From NCBI GenBank assembly GCA_903824785.1, contig CAIJYD010000029.1, positions 1 through 38,247 on the forward strand: 38,247 nucleotides of DNA. Direction: 5' to 3'. Shown piece after piece: positions 1-7,896 of the stretch; positions within the stretch are counted from its first letter, which is position 1, and every line of letters starts with the position of its first letter. Source of the DNA: an uncultured Bacteroidota bacterium. GTDB taxonomy: Bacteria; Bacteroidota; Bacteroidia; Bacteroidales; VadinHA17. The notes under the pieces are model-generated. The model did no database searches, was not told the origin of the DNA, and was given only the letters and a program-made list of their open reading frames with translations. A program made the position numbers and the translations under genes.

Positions 1-66
1 ATTTATACTGTAAAACTAAGCAAATATATCTATTATATTATAGTTATGTTATTAACATTCAAATGA

Positions 67-699
67 TTATATTAACAATAGGTTTTTAGAGATGCCCTTA
101 AAAAAATTCATAATAGTATCCGGATTCTCTAAATTGTTATAATCACCACCATAATCTGGCCAATATGAAGTTTGGACATCTTCTATAACGTATATACCTC
201 CCTTTTTCAGCACTGGGAATAATATTTTATATGTTAAAATAACATGTTCATTAATATGACTACCATCATCAATAATAATATCAGGCTCCGGTATTTTCTC
301 TATAACATCAATTAAGAATTCTTTGTCAATCTGACTTCCTTTAAAGATTTTTATGCGATTTTCTTCTTGGAGGGACTTGTCGTAAACATCAATTCCAAAA
401 ATTTCCCCATTATGAAAATACCTCTTCCACATTCGCAAAGAAGCCCCTCCTAATTTTGGGTTTTCATCACCACCTACGCCAATTTCAAGTAAGCTAATTC
501 TTTTATTCTTAAGCTTATTGAAATGAGTCATATAATGAGGAGTATAAAAATGATCACCTCCTTTGTCAGTTTTATATATTTTTGCCAACCTGGTTAAATT
601 ACTTCCATGACCAATAGATTTAATGAATGCGACAGTTTTTTTTATAACTTTTAACTGCAAACCCGTTAAGTTTCGGTTTAAAAGATCTTTTAAAGTCAT
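67..699 (-). CDS. Class I SAM methyltransferase, MycE-like, C-terminally truncated
   Basis: The 210-residue product resembles the sugar O-methyltransferases related to mycinamicin VI 2''-O-methyltransferase. Visible motifs are KTDKGGDHFYTP (residues 43-54), the SAM-binding LLEIGVGG (70-77), FGIDVYDK (101-108), the acidic DDGSH (144-148) and EDVQTSYW (173-180), which in this family help bind SAM and a metal ion. It probably methylates a sugar hydroxyl of the glycan made by this locus. Family members, as I recall them, continue for about 40 residues beyond the NPDTIMNFF block (193-200). This one stops about ten residues later, and neither other frame restores an obvious tail, so the end looks lost. 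It starts with ATG at 699 and is the last gene of the minus-strand series, 63 bp after the SDR gene. Family call is fairly firm; activity is doubtful. Confidence 0.75.
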   Translation of the reverse strand: MTLKDLLNRNLTGLQLKVIKKTVAFIKSIGHGSNLTRLAKIYKTDKGGDHFYTPHYMTHFNKLKNKRISLLEIGVGGDENPKLGGASLRMWKRYFHNGEIFGIDVYDKSLQEENRIKIFKGSQIDKEFLIDVIEKIPEPDIIIDDGSHINEHVILTYKILFPVLKKGGIYVIEDVQTSYWPDYGGDYNNLENPDTIMNFFKGISKNLLLI

Positions 700-762
700 T
701 TCGAAAGATTCCTCATTTATAAAATTTAAAAAGAGTAGAAAAAACTCATAAAATCAATTGAA

Positions 763-1701
763 TTAACCTGTCTGGTTATTCTCCAACCATAACTTAGTAA
801 GATTTAAACCATCTCTAAATCGAGTAAAAGTATACTCGCCAATAATACTTATAAGCTCAGATGTATCAAGCTCAAAATGGGTGATGTCAAAAATATTTGC
901 TGTAGTATATTTCCAAAAAAATTGAGGATATATTATCTTTATTTCTGCCAATATCTGCTTAAGGGAAAGAACTTGCCCGCTACCAATATTTATTACTTTA
1001 TTAGTAATTTGTTTTTCTAATAACTGAAAAAGAATCCCGCAAAAATCTTCAATATAAATATAATCCTTTAGCGAATCTCCGGTCCCCCATACATCAAATT
1101 CTTTATTATTAAACGCAGAAGAGATTGCCACATTGGTTATGCCCTGTTTATCAGAATAGTGAAATGAACCATAAGGGTTTGACAAACGCAATACCAATGG
1201 TTGAATCTTATACAATAAAGCATATTGAAACAAATATTTTTCTGCTGCCAGCTTTACTATTCCATAAGAACTACGAGGATAAGCCTCATCTGATTCCTTA
1301 TGTTTACAGTTTGGGTCAGATTCTCCATAGATAGCCCCTCCCGATGAAATGTAAATTATCTTCTTCTGGTTGTATTCTACCATCATATTCAACAGTTCAA
1401 CCGTTGGAATCAGATTTGATTCTATATCGAAACGGGCATTATTTGAAGTTACGGGGACTGTAGAACTCAAGGAATGTATAATTAAATCGAATTTATGAGT
1501 TTTCATAATCGATCTTACTGAGAATGAGTCCGCAAAATCTCCAGTATAAACAGAATCAATACAATTAAAAGATACTCCGTAAGGATGAGCTTGAAACTTA
1601 TCAAAAACCATTACAGAATATTTACCCGGATAGTACTTATCAATATGTTTAAGAATGTTAGTGCCGATAAATCCAAAACCTCCTAATAATAATATTCTCA
1701 T
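763..1701 (-). CDS. NAD-dependent epimerase/dehydratase (extended SDR)
   Basis: This is an extended short-chain dehydrogenase/reductase of 312 residues, the usual size for nucleotide-sugar 4-epimerases and dehydratases. The Rossmann glycine motif GGFGFIG lies at residues 7-13. The catalytic set is visible as the serine-rich YISSGGAIYG (117-126) and the Y-x3-K pair Tyr146/Lys150 in SSYGIVK. SNPYG and DYIYIEDF blocks typical of the C-terminal substrate domain follow. It probably supplies or modifies a nucleotide-activated sugar for the neighbouring glycosyltransferases. The exact substrate cannot be read from sequence; GalE-like UDP-sugar epimerases are the nearest pattern. Start is ATG at 1701. 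The gene lies between a tylF-like remnant and a truncated methyltransferase but appears intact itself. Confidence 0.88.
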   Translation of the reverse strand: MRILLLGGFGFIGTNILKHIDKYYPGKYSVMVFDKFQAHPYGVSFNCIDSVYTGDFADSFSVRSIMKTHKFDLIIHSLSSTVPVTSNNARFDIESNLIPTVELLNMMVEYNQKKIIYISSGGAIYGESDPNCKHKESDEAYPRSSYGIVKLAAEKYLFQYALLYKIQPLVLRLSNPYGSFHYSDKQGITNVAISSAFNNKEFDVWGTGDSLKDYIYIEDFCGILFQLLEKQITNKVINIGSGQVLSLKQILAEIKIIYPQFFWKYTTANIFDITHFELDTSELISIIGEYTFTRFRDGLNLTKLWLENNQTG

Positions 1702-1722
1702 TTATTTAAAGCATTTGGACAA

Positions 1723-2106
1723 TTAATAGAAGGCTATATTTACTAAATCTAGATTAATATTCATTGTTTTCATGGAGTCGGGTTTGGGCAACCCCCCAAA
1801 AGAATCGGTTACCCATACATTTCTGTCATTAATGTCGGCTGATTTTAATAATGCCTTCATAAATATGGTTGCTCCTCCCCGCCGTACCCCGGGTTCAATA
1901 AAATCGCCAGGAAAATTATTCCTAATAATCTCATTAAAACAATATTCTATGTTTTCAAGTCTTTTAAGACCAATCGTCGTATCAGCATATCGAGGGCAAT
2001 CGCGACCCTCTATTCTTTCAGATAAAGTATAACTCCGCTCATGGCATTTCTTAACTTTCTTTTTCTTCAATGAATAAAACGTATTTTCTAAAAACCTAGT
2101 GCCCAA
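1723..2106 (-). pseudogene. TylF/MycF-family methyltransferase remnant
   Basis: This 127-codon frame contains the N-terminal half of a TylF (macrocin O-methyltransferase) type enzyme. The recognisable blocks are GRDCPRYADTTIGLKRLENI (34-53), PGDFIEPGVRRGGATIFM (66-83, the SAM-binding block) and VWVTDSFGGLPKPD (97-110). Full-length relatives are about 230-260 residues and continue into an LDGDMY metal-binding segment, which is absent here. The frame ends about 17 residues after GLPKPD. There is no ATG: the frame is open from 2121 and only a TTG at 2104-2106 could start it. Two usually conserved positions differ (IEPGVRRGG where relatives tend to have IETGVWRGG). I read it as a decayed gene rather than a working short enzyme. 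An intact relative is encoded at 20758-21600. Confidence 0.7.
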
Positions 2107-2259
2107 ATTGGACTTAACGCGCTAATATTCAGTTTGATTGACCCATTAAGATCGATAAGTACTTTCTTTATTTAGTGGAGATAAAGTTGATTGTTCATAG
2201 AGTTTAATAGATTTTTGCTCTAACAAATTATTTATACACTGCTTTTAAAGATAAAAATA

Positions 2260-3171
2260 TCAAGTAAATTTAATCTTTCTTTTAATTATTTTTTCTGCTG
2301 CATGTTTTATTGGCAAGACCAAATCAATTAATATCGCTTTTAAAACAATTATTCTGTGACTAAATGACAAGGGATTAGGTAGAAGAATCCATTCTTTGGG
2401 TAACATATCTGGTCGGAAGAACTCTTTATAAAAGTATCCATACCAATTGTTTTTTGGTGCAATTACTTTCTTTTCAGTATTTGGGTTTAGCCAGGCGCCC
2501 CACCATGCAAATGAAGAATTTGATATAATATTATGTGAACAATAAGTCTGTAGATAAAGATCCACAAAAGGGCTATCGTGGTCCGAAAAGAAATAATTAT
2601 CCCCTTTGAATTTTGTTTTACACCATTCTATATCATCACTTATAATTAAAAACCGGTTATCCTTCCCGAAATAATTCATTGCACTATTAAAATATCTCAT
2701 GGAACAAGTCGGATGAAATTGAGGTTGCTTGCAATAATCTCCTCTCCGTACTACAATAGAAATTATTTCTTCTTCAAATACGCGATTATATTTAGCTTTT
2801 ATAAACCTTTCTGTTTCTTCATCAATAGAAAATAATTGTCTGATATAGTCTTGTTCTTTTTTAAAATAATTTTCACTCTGCCAGATTCCATGTAAACAAA
2901 TTTTATTGAAATATGGAATTTGTTCAACACTTGTAACCTGATTAAAGATCACCGCATCAACAGGTGTGCCTTTAGTAAATTCTATTTTTCTGAGAAGATT
3001 TGTTTTAAATTGTTTCAGATAGTCTTCCAGATAACAATTATCCGGTTCTTCACACCAGGTGTCCTTAATACACGCTATAAAATTTGTATTATTCCGAAAT
3101 GCCAAAGAGGCTCCGGTTGCTATCTGGAACAAATTATTACCTATCCTCCCTGATAAATATGTGTAAACCAT
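2260..3171 (-). CDS. Alpha-1,2-fucosyltransferase family protein (GT11)
   Basis: The 303-residue protein belongs to glycosyltransferase family 11, whose known members transfer L-fucose from GDP-fucose in alpha-1,2 linkage. Signatures are the N-terminal GRIGNNLFQIATG (8-20), the nucleotide-binding VVRRGDY (140-146; the usual preceding histidine is not present) and the C-terminal NSSFAWWGAWLNP. It is cytoplasmic and would fucosylate the growing glycan. No GDP-fucose synthesis genes (gmd, fcl) occur in the window, so the donor must come from elsewhere, or the donor differs. Start is ATG at 3171. If the frameshift in the upstream GT4 gene is corrected, the two genes are only 12 bp apart. A second GT11 is encoded at 26346-27251. 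Confidence 0.87.
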   Translation of the reverse strand: MVYTYLSGRIGNNLFQIATGASLAFRNNTNFIACIKDTWCEEPDNCYLEDYLKQFKTNLLRKIEFTKGTPVDAVIFNQVTSVEQIPYFNKICLHGIWQSENYFKKEQDYIRQLFSIDEETERFIKAKYNRVFEEEIISIVVRRGDYCKQPQFHPTCSMRYFNSAMNYFGKDNRFLIISDDIEWCKTKFKGDNYFFSDHDSPFVDLYLQTYCSHNIISNSSFAWWGAWLNPNTEKKVIAPKNNWYGYFYKEFFRPDMLPKEWILLPNPLSFSHRIIVLKAILIDLVLPIKHAAEKIIKRKIKFT

Positions 3172-3232
3172 TGTTTTATAGTATTAATAGCATTCAGCTA
3201 TTTTCCCCACCCACGTATTAATATTATAATTT

Positions 3233-4294
3233 TCAATTACATATTCCCTCTGAATCTTTTTTCACACGTATTTTTTCTTTTCTACTTATTGACAAAAGGA
3301 ACTCAATAATGTTTTTAAGGGAAGAGTAATCCTCTATACTATAGATGGATATTCCGGGTATATCAAGAGGATTTCCTGGAATATCACTACATATCACGTC
3401 ACAATTGCAGTAAGCCGCCTCTATTGGAGCATAGCTTAATCCTTCTTCCCTTCCTGCTGAGATAAATATAGTTGCTGCATTGTAATAACTTGCCAGATCT
3501 TCGCGCGGCCCCAGAAAAGTAACCCAATCTGGTAAATAGCCTAAGGTTTTTACTATCGCCTCACTCGTTGCTTCAAAACATCCGGCCTGCGCTAATGCCA
3601 GTGTAACTGGACTTTTCTTACCCATATTAAATTTAAAAAGAGCTTTTGCAACAACATCAACCCCTTTTCTAAACCAGGGGTACCCGAACATTAATACAGA
3701 ATAATTACTACCAGCCTTAGTAATTACCATTTCTGTGCTAACATTTAATCTTTGAAAATTTATGGAATTATTTATTGTTTTTACTTTTCCAGATTGAATT
3801 CCGATTTTAATTAAACTTTCTGATACCGATTGACTATCACCAATATAAAAATCAATTGTGCTTTTAATCACCCAATTCTTGAGCAAATATAATCTACCTG
3901 AAGGGATGTAGTGGTTATGAAAATTAGCAACAAAACGAATGTTCTGAGAAAAGAATTTTTTATAGAAGAAAAGCGAGTAATTATATTCAACAAAATGAGT
4001 GTGAATAATACTTATGTTTTCTTTTTTTACAATATTATCAATAGTTCTGAGATTCGAATATTTTATCTTTTTTGAATAGAATGATGTTTCAATAAAATAG
4101 ATCCGTTTCCCATTATAATTCATCTCCTTCACCCAGGGGAGATTCATTGCTTTGTCTGGAAAAAGGTAAACAGTATTACCGGCATTCTGATAATGTTTTT
4201 CAAGACACTCAATGGCAGAAATAAAATTTCCTTTATACGGAGCTGCATAATCCATTATCTGAAGTACCGATTTCAAATTAGGGGCATAATTCAT
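3233..4294 (-). CDS. Glycosyltransferase family 4 with a frameshifted C-terminus
   Basis: This 353-residue GT-B enzyme has the family 4 donor-binding region: GPREDLASYYNAA followed by GREEGLSYAPIEAAY near residues 275-290, with the E-x7-E type pair, and FGYPWFRKG earlier. It is a retaining sugar transferase with unknown donor. The end looks wrong: the frame runs through an A6 run in the coding strand (3257-3262) and stops soon after, ending in SEGICN. One base fewer in that run would instead read QREYVIENYNINTWVGKIAE and two more residues to a stop at 3184-3186, the usual amphipathic C-terminal helix of GT4 enzymes. The present protein therefore lacks about 20 residues. Start ATG overlaps the upstream gene by 4 bp (4291-4294), indicating coupling. 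Confidence 0.85.
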   Translation of the reverse strand: MNYAPNLKSVLQIMDYAAPYKGNFISAIECLEKHYQNAGNTVYLFPDKAMNLPWVKEMNYNGKRIYFIETSFYSKKIKYSNLRTIDNIVKKENISIIHTHFVEYNYSLFFYKKFFSQNIRFVANFHNHYIPSGRLYLLKNWVIKSTIDFYIGDSQSVSESLIKIGIQSGKVKTINNSINFQRLNVSTEMVITKAGSNYSVLMFGYPWFRKGVDVVAKALFKFNMGKKSPVTLALAQAGCFEATSEAIVKTLGYLPDWVTFLGPREDLASYYNAATIFISAGREEGLSYAPIEAAYCNCDVICSDIPGNPLDIPGISIYSIEDYSSLKNIIEFLLSISRKEKIRVKKDSEGICN

Positions 4295-5208
4295 GTTATT
4301 TTCAGGATCTTTTTCATATTACGTTCCACCTTTACCCATAATTTGTTTTTTGGTTTAATAAATTTTGAAAAGTAATACTCATCAGCTTTAAGGTTACGTT
4401 CAATTTTGTCAGGGTGAACCAAAGGATAAATAGGATGGGTTGGTCTGTTCAGATTAGGATCTCTTTTACCCCAAGGTGTGTGAGTCGCATCGTCACCATA
4501 GCCAATATTGGAAACAAGATTTACATTTGGAGTTACAGTATGGCCTCCTGATTTCCATTGAGAAAACATAAATTGAAAATCCCAGGTATCAATCTTCCTT
4601 CCTTTCGTTAGGTTGAAGACTTTCTGCCAGTAATCCTGTTCTCCCTTTCTCCTGAATAGCCCTTTAACCAGTGATACAAATTCCTTTTCGTTAATATTAT
4701 CTAAGAGAAAATCATAGTTTTGCCAGGTTCTTTTCCATGTGGCCCAACCCCATATCCTGTTATGAATTGAAAAGTAATACGAAGCGTCTCCTCTTCTTTT
4801 TCCGTTTTGAAAGTTTGTTCCTGCAATAGAAAGAATTAATGGATTTGTCCTAAATCTTTCCAGCTGTTCGGAACAGAATCGGAAAAAATCAGGATTTGGA
4901 ACACAATCATCTTCCAGGATAATTCCTTCCCCGACGTGTTCAAAAAACCATGATATTGCACCTGATACTCCTTTCCCACAGCCAAGGTTCTTTTCTCTGA
5001 ATAGAGTTTTAACCTCACATTCCCAGTCTACCTCTTCAATTATGCTCCGGGTTTTTTTGCAATTCCCGATGTCATCAAGTTTATCAGAGCGGGGACCGTC
5101 TGCAGCAACGAATAAATATTTTGGCTTTATCTGTCTGATTACTTCAAAGACATGATGTGTTGTGCTGGGCCGGTTGAAAATAATAAATAATACCGGAGTT
5201 TCAAACAT
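4291..5208 (-). CDS. GNT-I-like nucleotide-diphospho-sugar transferase
   Basis: The 305-residue protein is a GT-A fold glycosyltransferase resembling the GNT-I (GT13-like) group usually annotated as nucleotide-diphospho-sugar transferase. It starts MFETPVLFIIFNRP, has LGCGKGVSGAISWFF (75-89), a metal-binding acidic EDDC motif (99-102), RIWGWATWKRTW and DTWDFQFMF. Donor and acceptor are unknown. It is clearly paralogous to the N-terminal half of the fusion protein at 24623-26353, sharing near-identical blocks such as MFETPVLF, NLGCGKGVS and GIILEDDC. ATG start at 5208; its stop overlaps the start of the GT4 gene by 4 bp. About 200 bp of AT-rich, gene-free DNA separates it from the FkbM gene upstream, so a separate promoter is possible, although no consensus was found. 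Confidence 0.8.
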   Translation of the reverse strand: MFETPVLFIIFNRPSTTHHVFEVIRQIKPKYLFVAADGPRSDKLDDIGNCKKTRSIIEEVDWECEVKTLFREKNLGCGKGVSGAISWFFEHVGEGIILEDDCVPNPDFFRFCSEQLERFRTNPLILSIAGTNFQNGKRRGDASYYFSIHNRIWGWATWKRTWQNYDFLLDNINEKEFVSLVKGLFRRKGEQDYWQKVFNLTKGRKIDTWDFQFMFSQWKSGGHTVTPNVNLVSNIGYGDDATHTPWGKRDPNLNRPTHPIYPLVHPDKIERNLKADEYYFSKFIKPKNKLWVKVERNMKKILKIT

Positions 5209-5409
5209 ACTTTATTATTAAATGAACAATGAATTACGATTAAAAACTTTTGAAAAAATATAACTTAAACAACTTTTCTTAAGATTTACTTTGCAAAGAT
5301 TTCCTTTATTAATCCGGTAAAAAAAGTGCAAATTATATTATTTAAATCTCTTGCCTTTTTTATTGAGGTATTTACATTTCTTTTATTTTATTGATCCAAT
5401 AACCGCTGC

Positions 5410-6252
5410 TTAAAGTTTTGGTAATCCAAAGATATGTACTCTTTTATTTATCGGTTTTTCAAATTTATATGGTACTGGATATTCATTATCTTCCCACTGT
5501 ATCCAAAAATCATAATTATCTATATTTATTAAATCAAATATTTCAGAAACAGAGTAATTGTATTTTATAAGTTGCTCCACATGAATTTCTATTGCCAGCT
5601 TAGGTTTATTTTTTAATATTCTTTTTGCACCGATCAGTACCTCTATTTCAAATCCTTCAACATCTATTTTAATAACATCAGGTGTAACATCTTCCAACGA
5701 ATCAAGACTAATACTTTTAACTAAATTTGATTTATTATTTGATTTATCATACAAAATTGATGAATTTGATGATGATATATCAAGCAGGACTTCATCTGAA
5801 TTCCTACCAACCGCGCTTTTAACCAGCTCAACGTTTCTAACAGAATTAATAGAAAGATTAATTTTTGCAATTTCAAAATTTGAGGGGTTAGGTTCGAAAG
5901 CAACGACTTTCCCGGTTTCCCCTACCCAATTAGAAAGCAATAAAGCTGTGCAACCATGATGTGAACCACACTCAAAAACTATATCTCCTTTTTGAATTAA
6001 CCGTTCCTTGATAAATCTCATTTCAAGCCATGGGGGATCAGTAGTTCCAATATGATACCATTTCTTACCGTCAGAATCTCCAATATAAAATTTGAATTTC
6101 ACTCCTTCTAATTCTTTATCAATAAAGTATGGGAAAAAATTGCAAATATTTTCTTGGTTAATACGTTCAATTTTAAAACCAAGTGCCCCGAATATTTTCC
6201 TAATGATTACAACTATCCACTTTCTAAATTTGATTTTCAGTTCTTCAAGCAT
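5410..6252 (-). CDS. FkbM family methyltransferase
   Basis: The 280-residue protein is a SAM-dependent methyltransferase of the FkbM family, which O-methylates sugars and related hydroxyls. Motif I is VFECGSHHG (92-100), the acidic end of beta-2 is AFEPNP (118-123), and the diagnostic KIDVEGFE is at 195-202, followed by KPKLAIEIH. An N-terminal extension of about 85 residues, with a hydrophobic stretch at 12-25, precedes the catalytic core and may bind the membrane. It starts with ATG at 6252 and is divergent from the plus-strand acyltransferase across a 401-bp gap. Its substrate is presumably the locus glycan. One of four FkbM domains in the window; the family call is secure, the target is not. 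Confidence 0.88.
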   Translation of the reverse strand: MLEELKIKFRKWIVVIIRKIFGALGFKIERINQENICNFFPYFIDKELEGVKFKFYIGDSDGKKWYHIGTTDPPWLEMRFIKERLIQKGDIVFECGSHHGCTALLLSNWVGETGKVVAFEPNPSNFEIAKINLSINSVRNVELVKSAVGRNSDEVLLDISSSNSSILYDKSNNKSNLVKSISLDSLEDVTPDVIKIDVEGFEIEVLIGAKRILKNKPKLAIEIHVEQLIKYNYSVSEIFDLINIDNYDFWIQWEDNEYPVPYKFEKPINKRVHIFGLPKL

Positions 6253-6469
6253 ATTGTTGTTTTTAAGGAAACTAATAACTAAAATATTTTCTTTTTATCT
6301 AATTCTTTTCCTATTCTACTAGATCTTGATGATACTACCGTTATATTCCATTTATAGAGTTTGTAAAAAACGGACAGAAAAATCTAACCAAAAAACTTTA
6401 ACCTTCAGAAGAATCAATTTGATTTGCAATACATTTTTCCCGGTTCCAACAATTCCTATTTTATTTCTG

Positions 6470-6477
6470 TATTTTTG
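6470..6477 (+). promoter_or_regulatory. Possible -7 promoter element for the acyltransferase
   Basis: TATTTTTG matches the TAnnTTTG -7 consensus of Bacteroidota promoters. A TTTG or TTG box at the expected 19-21 bp upstream is missing, so this is weak on its own. Initiation about 7 bp downstream would give a leader of some 170 nt that contains the paired hairpins at 6504-6553. Confidence 0.3.
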
Positions 6478-6503
6478 CTCATGTTGTGTTTAGTTGTGCA
6501 AAA

Positions 6504-6553
6504 CCCAAATTACAACATTTGGGGGAAACTTAAAAGTAGTACCCCATTTTTTT
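6504..6553 (+). terminator. Attenuator-like overlapping hairpins with T7 run
   Basis: Hairpin 1 pairs CCCAAAT (6504-6510) with ATTTGGG (6517-6523) around a 6-nt loop. Hairpin 2 pairs TGGGG (6520-6524) with CCCCA (6542-6546), encloses a smaller ACTT-AA-AAGT stem (6528-6537), and is followed immediately by seven T residues (6547-6553), as in an intrinsic terminator. The two hairpins compete for positions 6520-6523, so they cannot both form. This is the layout of a terminator/antiterminator switch, about 100 bp before the acyltransferase start. Function is inferred from structure only. Confidence 0.4.
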
Positions 6554-6653
6554 AAAATTACTCATTCACTAATGTTAAAAAATATTAAGTTGAATTATTT
6601 AACTTTTGTGACTTATTCGGTTTAAATAGGAAGTTATTTAACTAAAAATAATT

Positions 6654-7811
6654 GTGAAATATTCATTTAGGCGCATAACTACATCAGGCAATTTTATACC
6701 AGAGATTGATGGTTTAAGATTTATTGCAATCACAAGTGTCCTATTACTTCACCTATATGGTGGTCTAATTTCAAATGATGGAAATATATATGTTGATAAT
6801 TGCAACTATTCCTATTTGGTTACCATAATTCAGCAAGGGCATCTTGGTGTTCCACTGTTTTTTGTTATTAGTGGATTTATTTTAGGAATGCCTTTTGCGA
6901 AATTTCATATTCTGAAAGAGAAATCTGTTAGTTTAAAAAAATATTTTCTCAGAAGATTAACACGATTAGAACCTCCCTATATATTAGTCATGACTTTTCT
7001 TTTTTTTGCATCAATATATGGAGGTAAATCAGTTTATATTAAAATCGCAAGTTATTTTTCATCTATATTGTACACTCATAATATTATTTACCCTGATGTT
7101 TTCCCCTTGTTAAATGGACCAGCATGGAGTTTAGAAATTGAAGTTCAATTTTATATATTAGCACCTTTGATTGCTTATATATTTTCTATAAAATCACCTT
7201 CAAAAAGACGTATTTTTCTTGCCACTAGTATAATATTCTTTTTATCAATTAATTGTTTTAATTATTTGCCATTTAAAAGTTTAATTAATTATATCCAATA
7301 TTTTTTAGTTGGCTTCTTATTAGTAGATATATATGTATCTGATACAAGTCTTTTACCAAAAACAAAATTTGATTTTCTTCTTGGCTTTGCATTTTTTTTG
7401 ATGATATGGATTTCTGGCATAGTTGAAATGAATTCTAATTCACAGAAATGTTTTTGGAATCTTATTCAAATGATAAGCATTTTTCTGTTTTTTAATTATG
7501 TTTTAATTCATAAGGTATTTAAGTTCCTATCTTTTAATTTAATAACAAATATAGGGGGAATGTGTTATTCAATATATTTACTTCATCAGCCAATTTTAGA
7601 TATATTTGGAAAACATCTTGTGAAATTTTCCTTCTCAAAATATTCGTTTATTAATATCCCAATATATTCTATTTTAGTACTATTCGTAATAATGACTATA
7701 TCCTCTTTATTTTTCCTTCTCATAGAAAGACCATGCATGGATAAAGACTGGTATAAGAAATTATTTAAAGAAAGTTTAAAATTCGCCCAAAAGGAACATT
7801 TTATTAAATGA
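6654..7811 (+). CDS. Acyltransferase 3 family membrane protein (OafA/YrhL type)
   Basis: The 385-residue integral membrane protein belongs to the acyltransferase 3 family, which moves acyl groups (commonly acetyl) across the inner membrane onto glycans. It shows EIDGLRFIAITSVLLLH with the R-x10-H pair Arg22/His33, GHLGVPLFFVISGFILG, a basic RRLTRLEPPY, and GPAWSLEIEVQFYILAP, all family hallmarks, plus about ten hydrophobic segments. It probably O-acetylates the polysaccharide made by this locus. The start is GTG at 6654, which places EIDG at residue 17 as usual. It is the only confident plus-strand gene and is visibly more AT-rich than its neighbours, which suggests a separate insertion. It is convergent with the GT2 gene ending at 7897. 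Confidence 0.88.
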   Translation: MKYSFRRITTSGNFIPEIDGLRFIAITSVLLLHLYGGLISNDGNIYVDNCNYSYLVTIIQQGHLGVPLFFVISGFILGMPFAKFHILKEKSVSLKKYFLRRLTRLEPPYILVMTFLFFASIYGGKSVYIKIASYFSSILYTHNIIYPDVFPLLNGPAWSLEIEVQFYILAPLIAYIFSIKSPSKRRIFLATSIIFFLSINCFNYLPFKSLINYIQYFLVGFLLVDIYVSDTSLLPKTKFDFLLGFAFFLMIWISGIVEMNSNSQKCFWNLIQMISIFLFFNYVLIHKVFKFLSFNLITNIGGMCYSIYLLHQPILDIFGKHLVKFSFSKYSFINIPIYSILVLFVIMTISSLFFLLIERPCMDKDWYKKLFKESLKFAQKEHFIK

Positions 7812-7896
7812 ACCAATGTTTTAAATTTAGGAATCAAAAAACATTTCAATGATAATCTATATAATTTTTTCTTCGAACCGTCCCTCTTTTTTTGTT

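Larger units (their letters stand above)
6253..6653. other. Divergent intergenic region
   Basis: This 401-bp AT-rich gap separates the divergent FkbM methyltransferase and acyltransferase genes. I find no convincing open reading frame in it. It contains a plus-strand TATTTTTG at 6470-6477 that matches the Bacteroidota -7 box (TAnnTTTG), although no good -33 box sits 19-21 bp upstream. Two overlapping hairpins and a T7 run follow at 6504-6553 and are listed separately. No consensus promoter was found for the minus-strand gene. Confidence 0.6.

Noticed and set aside
1125-1334. Plus-strand frames opposite the SDR and most other minus-strand genes
   Set aside because: They are antisense shadows of confidently identified genes and show no family motifs.
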